Origin: Tenrec ecaudatus
Lineage: Eukaryota; Chordata; Mammalia; Afrosoricida; Tenrecidae
Assembly (NCBI RefSeq): GCF_050624435.1
Contig: NC_134535.1
Location: forward strand, 75,946,494-76,010,493
Reading direction: 5' to 3'
Length of the DNA: 64,000 nucleotides
Below are positions 37,601 to 50,169 of the stretch, in pieces. A program made the translations under genes and the position numbers. The notes under the pieces were generated by a model. It saw only the letters and a program-made list of their open reading frames with translations. It searched no databases and was not told the DNA's origin. The stretch's first letter is position 1; each line of letters begins with the position of its first letter.

Positions 37601-38180
37601 TGTGAGCATTTATCTGAGAGTTCTGCGTAGGCATCGCGATGGAGCATCACACCCAGCAGAGAAGGAGAGTGCTTTGGGAGGGCTGGTGGGGTAGAGGCAT
37701 GTGGAATGCAGGGCCGAGGCCTATCTGACATCTGCCTGCGGCAATTTGTCTTATGGTATGAACATTAATTTTCCTTCTCTTACTGAAGCTCTGCGAGGTC
37801 ATAGGTGGCCTCCATGCTGTCTCAGAAGGTATTAAGAAAGCGGCATTTTTTAGTGCTTCGTGCTTCATTACACAAAGATTTCTGACTTGCATCACTTTAT
37901 ACCAACTAGCAACATAAGGAAGTTTAAACATTTTTTGTGGCAATGGTGAATTTGGGGTGGCTAAGCACAGTGCAGTTAAATTTAGAAGCCCAGAACTTCA
38001 AAGAACACTTATGACTGAAGATACAGATTTGAGATCCATAAACTTAAAGGTGGGATCTGGTCCCTCATCTCAACTAGTCGTCTTACTGTCCCCCCCCTCC
38101 CACTTGATTTGTTTGGCTACATGATGATCTACCATATCTGGGAGCCATTCTTTTAAAAAAGTTTATTTATTTTCTAACAG
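37600..38180. other. Unassigned stretch
   Basis: No coding or repeat signature recognised beyond a poly-C tract. Confidence 0.4.
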
Positions 38181-38181
38181 T

Positions 38182-38691
38182 TGTGGTAGTTACATAATCT
38201 GTTGTCAATTTGAGACTATTAAGAGTGAAGGGGTGGAGTTTAGCTTGTTAATCAGGTCGCAGCTTGGTGACCTAATTTGCAAGCGCCATGGAGATAAATA
38301 CCTTGTTGGAGGCTAGTACACTCACTCCCTTTGAGACATTCCTGATGACAAGCCTGATGGAGCTACACTGATGAAGCGAGAGCCCTGGAGCTGGAGGAGC
38401 CACGTGGAGACCCACGCCAGCGCTGAGCTGCTTCCACCACCACTGGATCCATAATAATTTCTACTCACAGTGATCTTCCTGCATTTGGCCTCCTTGCATG
38501 GCTGAGTGAGTCTAAAGAGGAATTTATGGACTAGTAGGGACATATGGGATAATATCGGACTTATGGATTTGATCTGTCTGAGCTGGGATATTTTCTTAAT
38601 GTACAATTCCTCTTTGATATATAGTTCTCCCTTACACACATATGAGTGTCCATGTACCTGTTTTTCTAGTCTACCCAGACTAACACAACCT
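38182..38691 (+). mobile_element. Family B LTR
   Basis: From TGTGGTAGTTACATAATC to CTACCCAGACTAACACA, about 510 bases. It includes the family's 'gccacgtggagaccc' and 'ctttgatatatag'. Flanks acagt/acctt are only a weak duplication. Confidence 0.65.
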
Positions 38692-39300
38692 TTATTGGCA
38701 CTTCATCCACATGTCATGCAATTCAATAATTCAGTCATATCAAGAAGAGTTGTACAATCACCACCACAAGTGATTCTAGAACATTTTCTTTTCCTTGTAC
38801 TCATTGGTATTCATGTGATTATCCCCCCCCCCCCAATTTTGGCAAAAATATACACAACAAGACATTCTCCAATTCCACCATTCCTACCTGCATAGTTCGG
38901 TGCCATTGCTGATACTCTTCGTGGTGTACCACCATTATTGATACCCTTTTCCAAGTTATTCCACCACCAGTAACAGAAACTCGGTGCCCCCGAAGCAACA
39001 CGACTCTTTCTCCTTCACCCAGGGTAACCATTGCTCAAGTTTGAGCTCTTTTTATTCTTCAGTAGTTTTCTTTGGGAGCCATCCTTCATGCTAACCTTTT
39101 TGCCCCCCTCTCCCTGCCCCACTCCTTTTCTTCTCATTCAACTAGTCATTCAATCCTGCCGTATACCTCCAAATACATCCCAAACGTATCCTGATCCTGT
39201 TCTCCCTTTCTTATTCCAAACCGCCAGGATTTCAGGTCAGGCCCACATCATTAGTTTCTGGATCATGAAAATAGCGTTGTAACCGGATCCCTAGTTCTTT
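38692..39300 (-). mobile_element. L1 3' region (antisense)
   Basis: 'tcaagaagagttgtacaatcaccaccac' then 'ttctagaacattttc' is antisense L1; the same phrase occurs at 23.3 kb. A poly-C run lies at about 38,823-38,834. Confidence 0.55.
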
Positions 39301-39309
39301 CAAATTCAT

Positions 39310-39870
39310 TCTACGCAGTCACCAAGTGTGATTTACCTGAAACACAGACGGGACCACGCCATGCCCTTATTTAAAGTCTAAACCGGTTTCCTCATCGTCC
39401 ACACGATAACGCCCAGTCTTCTTAGTATGGCAGACGAGGCCCTCCATTATTGGCCCATGTTCTAGAGCCCAGCCTATTCTCAGAGGCTTTCTCCTTTGCT
39501 AGCAGAATCCCAGTGACCCCAAGTGTGTGAGTTCTCCTCCCACCCAGCTGTTTCACACTGGAGCCTCTGCCAGGCTGCTTCTCTGGCCTTCCTAGACAGC
39601 TCCTACCTCCCACCTCACTTGGCTCATTCTCCCTCTTCACTGAGGTTCAGCTGAGGCAACTTTTTTGCCCAGAATGACTTTCCTGAGAACTCTGGTGGGC
39701 TTATGGACTCTTCCCCACACATGATGCATGGACACTATACGTAATATGCTGACAATATTTATTTACAGCGCTAGCTTCCCTATTGGCCTTTTGGGTTACT
39801 GAGAACAGACATTGTGGCACGATAGCCTTGACACTGTGAAGCAGTAAATGTTCATAAATGAATGAGTTCT
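39310..39870 (+). mobile_element. L2 LINE 3' end
   Basis: 'cacgataacgcccagtcttcttagtatggcagacgaggccctcc' follows the L2 3' consensus order, ending in 'gcagtaaatgttcataaatgaatgag'. Confidence 0.65.
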
Positions 39871-41204
39871 CAGTGCAGGAAGCAGATGGGTGGAGTGGGA
39901 TGGAGTAGTCAACCAAACACAAACAGAGGAGACTATTAAGTGGAAGTCAACGCAGTCTTGCTTGTGATTAATGCAAAACATGTGTGGGACAGATTCCAAG
40001 TTCTCTGGGCTACAGCAGACTGTGGAGGGTGAGGGGGGGGGATAAGTTCTCTTCCCTTGGTAGAAATTAGAGCTGTTGTTACTGTGAATAATTTTTTATT
40101 TGGAAAATTATAGTGAATACTATACAAAAACCTTAGTACCCAAAGTGTCCTTCCTGAACTGAAAATTAAGTTGAGAGCTTGTTAGAATCTTGAGCCTGGC
40201 CCCATACTTACTGAGTCTGAGTTGCATTTGAACATGACACCCAGCACATTAATAGCACCAGAAGCACAATTTTAGTGATTTATTGTCTGGGAAAGGCTGT
40301 GGGGCCAGTAAGCCCAGGGTCCTACTTGGTCCCCCTTTCGCTTTCAGGAAGTAGTGCTCTGCAAGGTTTGGGCCGACTGTACATTCCAGAGACTGACCTT
40401 GGGAGGGGGAACATAAAGATTCAATCCAGCAGGTGTGCTCAGTTGGGCAGATCTAGAGATCTAGTATGCCCCAGGCAGCTAGGTCAGACAGACACTGTCT
40501 GGGGATGGGGTCTGGGCTTGGCTAAATAGGACCAGGATCAGACAGACTACATGTGGCAGGAAGTAGACCGAGATGGAATTGGGAGGCCGGGCAATGGTCA
40601 GCCAGCATGGCTCAGAGCTGAAGAGCTAGATGAGGCAATTCCTGGAGTTGGGGCAGCGACGGGCTGGGCTTTCAGCTCCCAGGGTCAAGGGGGGATGAGC
40701 TTCAGGACTGAGGCGAAGTTCTGGGTTGGGATGTGTCAGAGTGTTTAGGGCAAGCACCGCTCTTGGTGATGCAAAGTGATAGTATGTTTTGAAGGGCTGG
40801 CTGGGCTAAAGCAATCTGCTTTGGACTGCACTTGGCAAACTTTCATCTCTGGATAATTCACAGGAGGCACGTGCTGAGGGGCAGAGCAGCATGGGACCAT
40901 CCTACACTCTGACGTGCTCCTCTTGTTATATAGGCTTATTGTGAGGCCCGTGCAAGACTTCCTTCCACATTCCTGTTTTACAGGAAAAATAACTGGAGCC
41001 ATCAATTACAAGTTAGGATATTTACTAAGATTTGTGTGAAGGCATACTGAGAACTCCCTTTTTCTTCTGTCAGGAAGGAGGTTTGTGGATCAGGGACCCT
41101 CTGGGGGCTTCCACCCATAGCCCAGGCGGGGCCTGTGGCCTGTTAGAGTGAATGAGGCCTGGGGAGTAAATCAAGTGTGCCTTCATTCAGTCATGTCAGG
41201 GTTG
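39871..41204. other. Probable single-copy sequence
   Basis: About 1.3 kb without a recognised repeat or gene. ORFs are short (84 codons at most) and in all frames. Confidence 0.5.
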
Positions 41205-41890
41205 TAATTAAAAAAAAATCATTCTATTGGGGGCCCATATAATTCTTATCACTATCCATCCAAACATCCCTTGTGTCAAGTGCATGTGTACATTTGTTGC
41301 CATCATCATCTCAAAACATTTGCCTTCCACTTGAGCCCTTAATAGCGGCTGCTCATTTTCCCCCTCCCTCCCCACTCCCCTCTACCTCATGAACCCTTCA
41401 TCATTCATAAACTATTATTATTTTGTCATATGTTACACTGTCCGACGTCTCCCCCCACCCCCTGCCCTCTTCTCTGCTGTCCCTCCCCCAGGGAGGAGGC
41501 TATACGTAGATCACTATAATCAGTTCCCCCTTTCTACCCCACATTCTCTCCACCCTCCCAGTATCACCACTCTCACCACTGGTCCTGAAGGGGTCATCTG
41601 TTCTGGATTCCCTGTGTTTCCAGTTGCTCTCTCTACCTATGTACATCCTCTGGCTTAGCCAGATTTGTAAGGTAGAATTGGGATCATGATAGTGGGTGGG
41701 TGGGGGGGAGGAAGTATTTGAGAACTAGAGGAAAGTTGTATGTTACATCGTTGCTACCCTGCACCCTGACTGGCTCATCTCCTCCCCACAACCCTTCAGT
41801 AAGGGGTGTCCGGTGGCTGCCGATGGGCTTTGAGTCTCCACTCTGCACTCACACATTTACAATGATAGGATTTTTTTGTTCCCTGATGCT
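41205..41890 (-). mobile_element. Family A repeat
   Basis: Antisense: 'aatcattctattgggggcccatataattc' to 'atttttttgttccctgatgc'. Confidence 0.75.
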
Positions 41891-42064
41891 TGCAGGGTTG
41901 TGATGTTGCAAGGTCTGGGCTCAATAGCTTATTGGGCCAACAGAAGTATGCTTTCCTAATATGAGATAAATTGTACTGACTTTGGAGCAAAGTTATTTCG
42001 TATGCTTGCTTTTAGGGAACTTGTAAAGCAAGGTCATCTCCATTTATGGCACTAAAGCTGCTGT

Positions 42065-42150
42065 TTTTGTTCGGTGCCACCGAGTTGGTTCTGACCCATA
42101 GCGACCCTAAGCACACAACAGAACAGAGCACTACCTGTAGCTGGATTAAA
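42065..42150 (-). mobile_element. RTE/AfroSINE tail
   Basis: 'gttcggtgccaccgagttggttctgacccatagcgaccc' with 'aagcacacaacagaacagagcactacc' is the RTE-type 3' end, antisense. Confidence 0.65.
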
Positions 42151-42754
42151 GCCGGCTCCTCCCTACTTTGGAGAAAAGCTACTAAGATTATTTGGCCCAA
42201 ATCTGAAGCTTGAAAACGGGCTGAGAGGGAGAGTCCACCTTTCTTTTAAAGGCCTATCTAAAGACTTTTGGTTGTTGCTTGTGTGATACAAGGGAATAAA
42301 TCATTTAGATAAATGCAACAACTCTGGTCCTCTCACTCTTCGCCGCTCTGTCATAACTTCCTAGCCAGATAGGACAGACACTGTGTTGCTTTCCACGATA
42401 GGACGGGGAGTGATTCCCCCCCCCCCACCCCTTTCTCCTACAGAAGGCTGGAGTGGCAGGAGGATCCTGGCTGGGGCTGAGCGATAACTGGGGATGCGAG
42501 GAAGTGCACTGCTCCCCACCTCCATGACTTGCAAGGGGGAGGGGGTTCACTGCTTTGGCTGGCAGTTGATAACAGATTCACTGACCTGCAGGTGACAATG
42601 TTGGCTAGAGAGAACTTGAGGCTAAGTTTTTTGAATTCTCACATATTCCCTTTCACAGAAAAGCAGGAAAAAATAGGGTCTTATTATTGGAATCAGTTAT
42701 CTATCACTTGGGGATGATGAGGGCTTTTGAGTTTAAACTCATTGCAAGTTTTGG
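42151..42754. other. Unassigned stretch
   Basis: Nothing recognised; a poly-C tract occurs at about 42,417-42,426. Confidence 0.4.
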
Positions 42755-42980
42755 AAAATTATTATTATTATTTTATTGGGAGTTAATGCATATATCACAT
42801 CATCCTACAGTTCAATCACATCAAACAGTATTGGACAGTTGCTAGCACAACTAGTTTCCAAACATTCTCCCGTCCTTTTCCTTCCTGGACTCCTTACATT
42901 GGCTCCCTTTCCCCCTCCCCCTACCCCCCAACCCTTATTCTACCTTGCTATCTCTATAGGTTCATGATTGCCAAATACAG
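42755..42980 (-). mobile_element. L1 3' end (antisense)
   Basis: 'ttattattattattttattgggagttaatgcatatatcac', then 'cagttcaatcacatcaaac' and 'ccaaacattctccc', an antisense L1 tail. Confidence 0.5.
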
Positions 42981-43066
42981 TATGGTAAAACTATTGCATT
43001 TTAATGTATTGATTGCAATGGAAGTTTTATTTAGTTAAAAACAAACATTTAAAGTATTTCACTATT

Positions 43067-43504
43067 TTAGCATTTCTTTTTGACATATTGCTGACCAGTT
43101 ATGGGTAGACTCGTGTCTTCATGCCGGATCACTGCTGACTGCTCATCAATTAGCTTGAGTTTGCACTTGTGTTTATTGGTGCAGTTTGAAAGCTGAAAGC
43201 AAGGCCGGTCTTCATAGGGGTCAGCTGCATGGTTGATCGTTCTGGCTTGGAATGGCCAGTCATCAATGAATACACTTACAACCCGAGAAGTCTTGCTTGT
43301 GACACCCAGGTTATAAAGAAGACATAAAATCCGCTGTGAGCACTGTAAAAAATGACTCACGGTAGTGCGAAAGCACAGTGTGAAAATTTGATTCCTTAGA
43401 TAGTAATCAAGGACAAGAACAGAGCTACTCTCACCGAGCAGTCTGTCACCCCTACAGTGTGTGCTCTTTCTCCTCATCCAACCCAACCCCGCCCAGCTTC
43501 TCAA
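43067..43504 (-). other. Unrecognised 145-codon ORF
   Basis: On the minus strand this frame stays open for 145 codons. Its C-terminal half, SRVVSVFIDDWPFQARTINH followed by ADPYEDRPCFQLSNC and KCKLKLIDEQSAVIRHEDTS, has protein-like composition. A possible acceptor (cattttttacag) lies upstream. I do not recognise the family; it may be a retrocopy, a mobile-element fragment or chance. Confidence 0.25.
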
Positions 43505-44380
43505 AGTCCTGCTCAGGGCTGGCCTGGCCTTCCAACAGGGGGTGGGGTGGGGGGCACCTTCACGTTGCCAGACCTGTAGATCTTGGGAAGCAGAAGACTC
43601 ATCCTGGGCCTGGGAACTCTGGCCTCTGGCCTCCTTAAGCTTTATTCCCCCTGGGTTCTCTCTTCAGGCCCCAGTCTTTCTCAGACCCTGGGAGATGATT
43701 AAGAAAGCGTGATTAAAGAAACAAAAGCAGGAGGAAGGGTGGAACAGAACCTCTGAAGATCTGCTTCATTGAAAGCAATGAGAACTTTGGCAAAAAGGTC
43801 CAAACCGACCTTCTCAGAAGTCTGAAATTAGCCAAAGGCCTGCAGCAACCAAGGAGTGTGCATTCAGGGAAAATGGCCAAGTCTCAGTAAAGACAGCGAG
43901 TTTTGTAGCATTTTAACCTGTGCTCTAGTCCCATCTCTTTCTTCTCATCTTTACAGTAGCTTTGAAATCAGCGGCTTTGGAACAGCGGCAGCTGTGAGAA
44001 CCAGCAACCCTAGCAGTCACTCGAAGGGACATAATGAGTCTCCAGCTCTCTGAAGAGCTGGAAAGAATTATCACGATTTGATCTGTCTGGCCGCTGCCTG
44101 GAAAAGCCCCATTCACAGGACTTGCCCTTATTTGTTCAGCAAGGAAAGCTCTATCCTGACGCTGCAATTCAAACAGCCTGTGGCCATTTTTAAACATCGC
44201 AGCTGCCTGAAGTAGCAGCATCAGTCAGGGTGAACAAGAGACTGGCCAAGAAGGTCCAGAGATGTCCACAGAGAAGTCTGAAAAGCTTTGAGTTATTTCT
44301 TCGGATACAGAGAAGGGCACATGTGTGCCGGACTCTGTGCAGCAGAATTATAAACTGCCAGAATGTTGACGGCATGCCCC

Positions 44381-44382
<2 letters not shown>
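43505..44382. other. Unassigned stretch
   Basis: No recognised repeats or genes; ordinary composition. Confidence 0.4.
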
Positions 44383-44427
<45 letters not shown>

Positions 44428-44565
44428 ACACACTCACACACACACTTATACACACACACACACACACTCTCACACACACACACACACTCACACACACAGG
44501 CACACACACACTCACACACTCACACACTCACACACACACTCACACACACTCTCTCTCTCTCTCTT
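44383..44565 (+). repeat. (CA)n / CACACT microsatellite
   Basis: About 180 bases of CA repeats broken by periodic T, followed by a short CT run. The ORFs across it (His/Thr or Cys/Val rich) are artefacts. Confidence 0.97.
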
Positions 44566-44949
44566 TCTCAGGAAAGGGTGGTCCAAGAAATTTAAGTAAC
44601 TGTCCACTTATTAGATGAACCCTAAACTAAGCAAGCAGAGACTTCAGCGGGCACACATGACAAAGAATTACAGGACATCACAGAATTGGTCCTGGAAAGT
44701 CATTAAATGGACAAGCAGTAGTTGCCGCAGCAACCATAGCAATCGCGGAACCAACAACCACTGGTCGGGGTGAGAATCTGATTTCAAAAGCTGTCATTTA
44801 TTTCTTGAAATGTTCATTTTATAGCAAAAGCAAAACAAAAGACACGAGCCCCAAAGAGACTAGAGGACGCTGGCACAGGGAACAGAGCCACCAGTAGAAC
44901 TGTTTTTATGAGGAAGCCTCGAGTTAGGATTTACTGGACCGAGAGTGTT

Positions 44950-45675
44950 TGTTGCTGATGCTCGAAGGGGCTGTGGGTTGTTTCTGACTCGCAGTGGACC
45001 CGCCGTGCAGCAGAACAAGCCCTGCTTGCTCCCGCACCATCCTTACGTTATTGCTGTGCTTGGGCCAGTGCTGTGGCCCTTGTGTCAGTCAACCCATCCC
45101 ACTGCGGGTCTTCCTTTCTTTTCTCTGACTTTCTACTTTCCCAAGCACGATGTCCTTTGTCAGGGGCTAGGCCTTCCTGGTTCTATGCTCAAACTGCACG
45201 GGTGCGTCTGGCTGTACTTCTTGCAAAACAGATTGTTCATTCTCCCGACAGCCAATTTAATGTTCCCTGTCTACACCACAGTTCCAATGCACCAGCTCTT
45301 CTTTAGATTCCCTCAATCATTGCCCATCTTTTATGTGCGTATGAGGCCATTGAGATACCATGGATTGGGTTAGGTGTACCTTACTCCTACAAGTGATTTC
45401 TCAACACTTTAAAGAGGTCTTGTGCAACAGATTAACCCAGTGTAATCATTTGATAAATCATTTGATTTATTGATTGCTGCTTTCATAGATGTTGATTGTG
45501 GATCCAAGTAAAACGAAATACTGAACAACTTCAAGATTTTCTCCATTTATTATGATATTGTGAAGATTTGTTTTCTTTATGTAGAGGTGTAATTCATACT
45601 GCAAGCTGTAGCCTTTGATTTTCATTCGTAAGTGCTTCAAATCCTCTTCATTTTTATCAAGCAAGAAGGCTTAAT
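44950..45675 (-). mobile_element. RTE-type LINE remnant (antisense)
   Basis: On the minus strand, 'gaaaatcttgaagttgttcag' and 'tacttggatccacaatcaac' belong to the end of an RTE reverse transcriptase ORF; the decayed peptide contains LHLYIKKTNLHNIIINGENL and VVQYFVLLGSTI. The 3' part reaches 'caccatccttacgttattgctgtgcttggg', the family's 3' UTR. Stops and frameshifts throughout. Confidence 0.75.
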
Positions 45676-45679
45676 CCCT

Positions 45680-46065
45680 ATGGGGTTTCTGAAAATGGAT
45701 TTTGGGCTTTCACTGTCAGCCATATCCTTTTGAAAACTGGGTGCCCAGATTTTAAGGTCTCATACAATTCCCTCCTCTGACCATAGATTTTGCTATTTAG
45801 AATCCTTGTATCACACAGACTTGTGCTTTGTGTGGGCTAAGCTGACCCTGACTTATATGGCTGCTTGTTTCCAGACAAGCTTTCAAGACCCTAGATGCTA
45901 TTCTTTCCCATAGCTGGGCACCATCTACTTTCTTCAGCTCACTCTGCTATAGCCCTATAATGTCAGTGATCTCTTGCTGAGGGTAAATAATGAGCAGGGC
46001 TGCATCAGAAGGATTGGTACTGGCTCAATGGCTGACATATATATCAGTGATATCAAATTTAGATC
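45680..46065 (-). mobile_element. Older family A relative
   Basis: 'aagctttcaagaccctagatgctattctttcccatagc' and 'gggcaccatctactttcttcagc' parallel the family A core but are more diverged. Confidence 0.5.
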
Positions 46066-46069
46066 CTAG

Positions 46070-47165
46070 AAATAAACCTTCCCGTTTTAACCAATTGATT
46101 TTTAACAAACGTGCCAAGAAAGTCAAATGAAAGAAAAATAATGTTTTCAACAAATGGTACTAGGAGAAATGGATATTTGTATGTAAATGAATGAAGTTGC
46201 ATCTCTGCTTCACATTATATACAAAACCCAACTCAAAATAGATCAAAGACCTAAATATAAGGGCCAAAAGTATAAAAATGCCTGGGAGAAATGATAGGAT
46301 AGGAGTAAATATTCAGGGCCCTGGGTTAGCCAATGATTTTAAAGATATGATGCCAAAGCACAAATGAGAAAAGAAAAATATAAATAAATTGAACTTCATC
46401 AACATGAAAAACGTCTGGACTTTACAAAAGCACAACAAGAAAAGTGAAAAGGCAACCCACAAAATGGATGCAAATATTTGCAAATCCTCTGTCAGATGAG
46501 GGAGTTGTGTCCAGGATACTCGTATATGAAGAAGTCCTACAACTCAACCAGGAAGAGACCCAGTGAGAGAGGAGCAAAGGGCTTGCACACGTGCTTCTTA
46601 AACAAGATATGCAGAGGACTAGTAAGCATATGAGAAATGCTTAGCATCTCTGGTCACTAGGGAAATGAAACTAGAAACCAGAAGAGATACTACTTCACAA
46701 CTACTAGAACTACTAAAATTAATTATAAAAAGGCAGGCAAAGATGGTGAAGATGCGGAGAAATTAGAACCCTCCTATATTGTTATTAGGCAGGTAAAATT
46801 GTGCAGTTAATTTGGAAGACAGCTTAGTAGTTCTTCAAAGTATTAGACACAGAATTACTATATAACCCAATGATTCTATTTCCAGGTACATAGTCAAGAG
46901 AACTGAAAACATATGCCGACACAAACTTTGTACATGAATGTTCATAGAAGCATACTTCATAATAAACCCCACAACCAACCCAAATGTGCAACTGATGAAT
47001 GGATAAATGGAACGTGGTATATACATCACAGAACAGTACTTGCTAATACAAAGGACTGAAGTACTGATACTTGCTACAACACAGATGAGCTTTGAAAACA
47101 TGATGTGAAGTGAAAAAAAGACAATCACCAAAGGCCACATATTGTACGATGCCATTTATATGACA
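46070..47165 (+). mobile_element. L1M 3' end (sense)
   Basis: 'aagacctaaatataagggcc', 'gatgaagatgcggagaaattagaaccc'-type sequence, 'atgaatggataaatggaacgtggtatatacatcac' and 'aggccacatattgtacgatgcc' follow the L1M ORF2-end/3' UTR order for about 1.1 kb. Confidence 0.8.
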
Positions 47166-47457
47166 TGTGCTGAAGTCAGATTGCTTGGCATGACTCTTCC
47201 ATTCATAGTCTTTTGACTCCCACCCAGTCACTGGGACTTGCACTACAAATAATAAGGTGTAGAGAACTCCAAGAGACTGGTAAGTTTTTATATTCCCCTG
47301 GATGTAATAGAGTCACCTCAGGAGCAAGAGCAGACAGACTCCCATGATCATCAAGAAAGAAGGACCGCCAGTGGAGTGCCTACAAGAGCCTTGTCTGAAG
47401 TGGTGGATGCAACTGAAGCAGCAGAGGCTGCAGCCCCAGGTCATGCTTGGTGATGAT

Positions 47458-47520
47458 CAGTGATTCTCAAGTGGGGTGATATATTCTGCCAAGGGATCTT
47501 ATTGTTGTCCGACGCTGGGA
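47458..47520 (+). mobile_element. MER5-like hAT fragment
   Basis: 'cagtgattctcaagtggggtgat...ctgccaagggatcttattgttgtcc' resembles the start of the mammalian MER5 element. Confidence 0.45.
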
Positions 47521-47539
47521 AGTTGGTTTTCAAAAAATC

Positions 47540-47712
47540 AAACTCATTGACCTTGAGTTAATTCTGACTTCCAGTGACCCTACAGAAAAGGGTAGAACTG
47601 CCTCTGCGGGGTTCCAAGACTGTAACTATTTATGGAAATAAAAACCTTTTCTTTCTGTTGAGGAGCAGCTGGTGGTTTCAAACCACTGACCTTGTGGTTG
47701 GCAGCAAAACGT
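47540..47712 (-). mobile_element. AfroSINE (antisense)
   Basis: 'cttgagttaattctgacttccagtgaccctac' at the tail side, 'gtggtttcaaaccactgaccttgtggttggcagc' at the head side. Confidence 0.75.
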
Positions 47713-49984
47713 TGGTTTAGTGATAGCTAAAGACAAGTTGATTGTCGTAATTAGGGAGAGGGTTTACTACTGGTATGTAGTGGATACAGGCTAGGGTTTT
47801 CGACAGACACAGCATAGTCCGTGATGACAAGAACTGGCCAGCCCCACCTGTTCATAAGGGCCAAGGGGCTGAGGTTGAGAAATCACTCGATCAAGCTCAA
47901 TCAGGAAGATCCGGTTGTGTGGTACCACCTGTCTCTCTAAATTTTACAGTAGTTCTTTGGTGCAGTGACATCTGTATTGAGGGCATTCACTAGACTGTCT
48001 AGGAAATCCACTGTCAAGGTTATGGTAAGGCTTAGTCATCTCTCTATTAGTGCCCTTGGGAAAAATCTCTCTTCAGTCTATTTCCAAGAATAGTCAGCCT
48101 ACTTTGAGCAGTCTGTGTCTGCTCCATCTCAAGGAATTCCACGGCAGACTAGCCTTTCCTTTTTTGGGTTTGCAGTGAAAAAGTCTTGAGCCCAACTTGT
48201 GGCCCGCCATTAGGAAGGGCATAACTTAAAAAAAAATCATTTTATTGGGGGTTAAGGGCATACTCTTAAACTTCACATTTTTCAGCTTCTTTCCTGGTTT
48301 CACTTTATAGCCTTTATAGTTTTCTCTCTTTCCTTCTTGGTTCCTACTTTGAATATTTGCCCTCTTGTGGTGTGTTCGGTGTTCTGCGAAACTATTCATG
48401 CTATGAACCAAGGCACTGAAGAGGAAGCAGCGAGTCTCCCCATAGTTCGGGAAAGGGAGGCAGAGGGAGCAGGTGCTTGGGAAGAGTTGTGGGTGGTGAT
48501 ACTGCGCAGGAGTGCGGTCTGTGAGGAGGGTCACTAATGTAGAGTGCACTCTCTCTTGCTCCAGGAGCCTGGTTTGGGGGTGAGGAGTCAGGGGGCTTCT
48601 TAGAGGAGGCCAAAGGCTCCTTCATTGCTGGGTAGGACGCTCTGCTTTCTTTGTATTGGAAGAGAATTACAGACGAGGGGAAAGGGCTTGGAGGAGAAGG
48701 GGTCCAAGGCGGGTGGAACTGAGTGGTTTATTGAGGGTGCCCTGTACTGGCAGTCAGGGATTTGCTTCAAGTTCTAAGTCCACACTGGGAAAAGTGACTT
48801 TGTAGGCCACTTCATTTCCTTGTTTACCTGTCACCCAAAAACCAGGGTTGTAACACCCTTGGGCCTATCCCTTGGGTTGCTTGGAAGGCCAAATGAGATA
48901 ATGAAGTGAAATTGCCCAAGTGCTCTATTCATTGCTGGGCTACAAACTTCCTTTATTGTCCAGAGACAAGGAAATTGTGAAGTTACTGTAATTATGGTTA
49001 CCATTGTGCTGCGCAGATATGGTCTCATTTGGAGCAGGCAATTACTGTTGATGAGGCTCTGGGGGCTGGGCGCTGGGGAGCAGGTTTGAGAAGGGCATGG
49101 AAACATGCCTGGCACCGGGGAAGTCATTAAAACTTGCGGGGTTTCTATGGGGAGACCGTATTTGTTCATCATTAGGTTGCGAGTGGGTGGATGCAGGTTA
49201 CAAGCTTAGCTTTTCAGAGTTCAAGGGCCTCGGGGGATCAGAGGCCAGTCCCTTGCCTCTCTCACAGGAGCTCCCAGCCTCGATGGAATCTTCGCGAGCC
49301 CACTTGCTCTGTTAGGGAAAAGCTGGGATCGAGAGAGCCAGCCAGCTCGGAGCCTCAAGGTCGATGGATGTGTCAGGCACACAGCTGTGTGCTTCCTCAC
49401 GCTCTCTGGGGGAGAGCCCACTACAACGATTATTTAACTGATCTAATTGCAGGGTTTCCAGCTGCACCTGGAGGCCAGTTTCATCCCTGAACTTTTGTGG
49501 TCTTGGCCCACAGCCACCGTTGCCCTTTCTCCCACAGCCATGTGATTTCCCACTTTGCCTTTATCTCGCCTTTCCCTGCCATTCCCATTGCCCCCCATCC
49601 ACACACACCTCAAGCACTGCAGGCCATCACGCTCTGTTTCCATTTTAATAAGAATATTGTTCTGAGACAGAGCACCCCTAGGATCGGGCTGAAAAGGTCT
49701 CGCTCTGCCCCCCTAGAGGGCTGAGGAGAAAGGCCTCCTGAGCCTTCTCGCCATGCAGATAGTAACTTTAAAGACGCGTTCGCCTTCAACCCTATACTTT
49801 TCATTCTTTTTTTTAAGGACCGTTGCGTAGCTTTCAGGGGATTTGAAATCACTTCTTCGTCCAGAGTGAAAAATGTAAGCAGAGTGAAAAATGTACTCAC
49901 CTCCTTCATCTCCCCTGATTCGTGACTGTGAACCAACCAAGTTATTGTGTTGAATAACGTTATTTTATTTTATATTATGCAAGA
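47713..49984. other. Mostly unassigned stretch
   Basis: Contains a 28-base antisense family A end at about 48,228-48,255 and otherwise no repeat I recognise. ORFs (up to 113 codons) look random. Confidence 0.4.
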
Positions 49985-50160
49985 CATAGTGTTAAGTGCC
50001 TTCCATATGTTATTGAATTCTTACAGCAATTTTATGTGGTAGGGATTATCTTTGTTTTTCAGATCAGGACACTGAGTCTTTGAAAGGTTAAATTATGGGC
50101 CTGCAGTCACACAGCTTATAGTGATGGAACCAGGACTCTGACCTGCAGCATACTCCTCGA
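49985..50160 (-). mobile_element. MIR (antisense)
   Basis: 'ttcttacagcaattttatgtggtagggattatc' and 'agatcaggacactgagtctttgaaaggtta...cacagctta' are the reverse MIR core. Confidence 0.7.
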
Positions 50161-50169
50161 GGGGCCGTT

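Noticed and set aside
44190-44595. Cys/Val-rich and His/Thr-rich ORFs on both strands
   Set aside because: Products of the (CA)n microsatellite.
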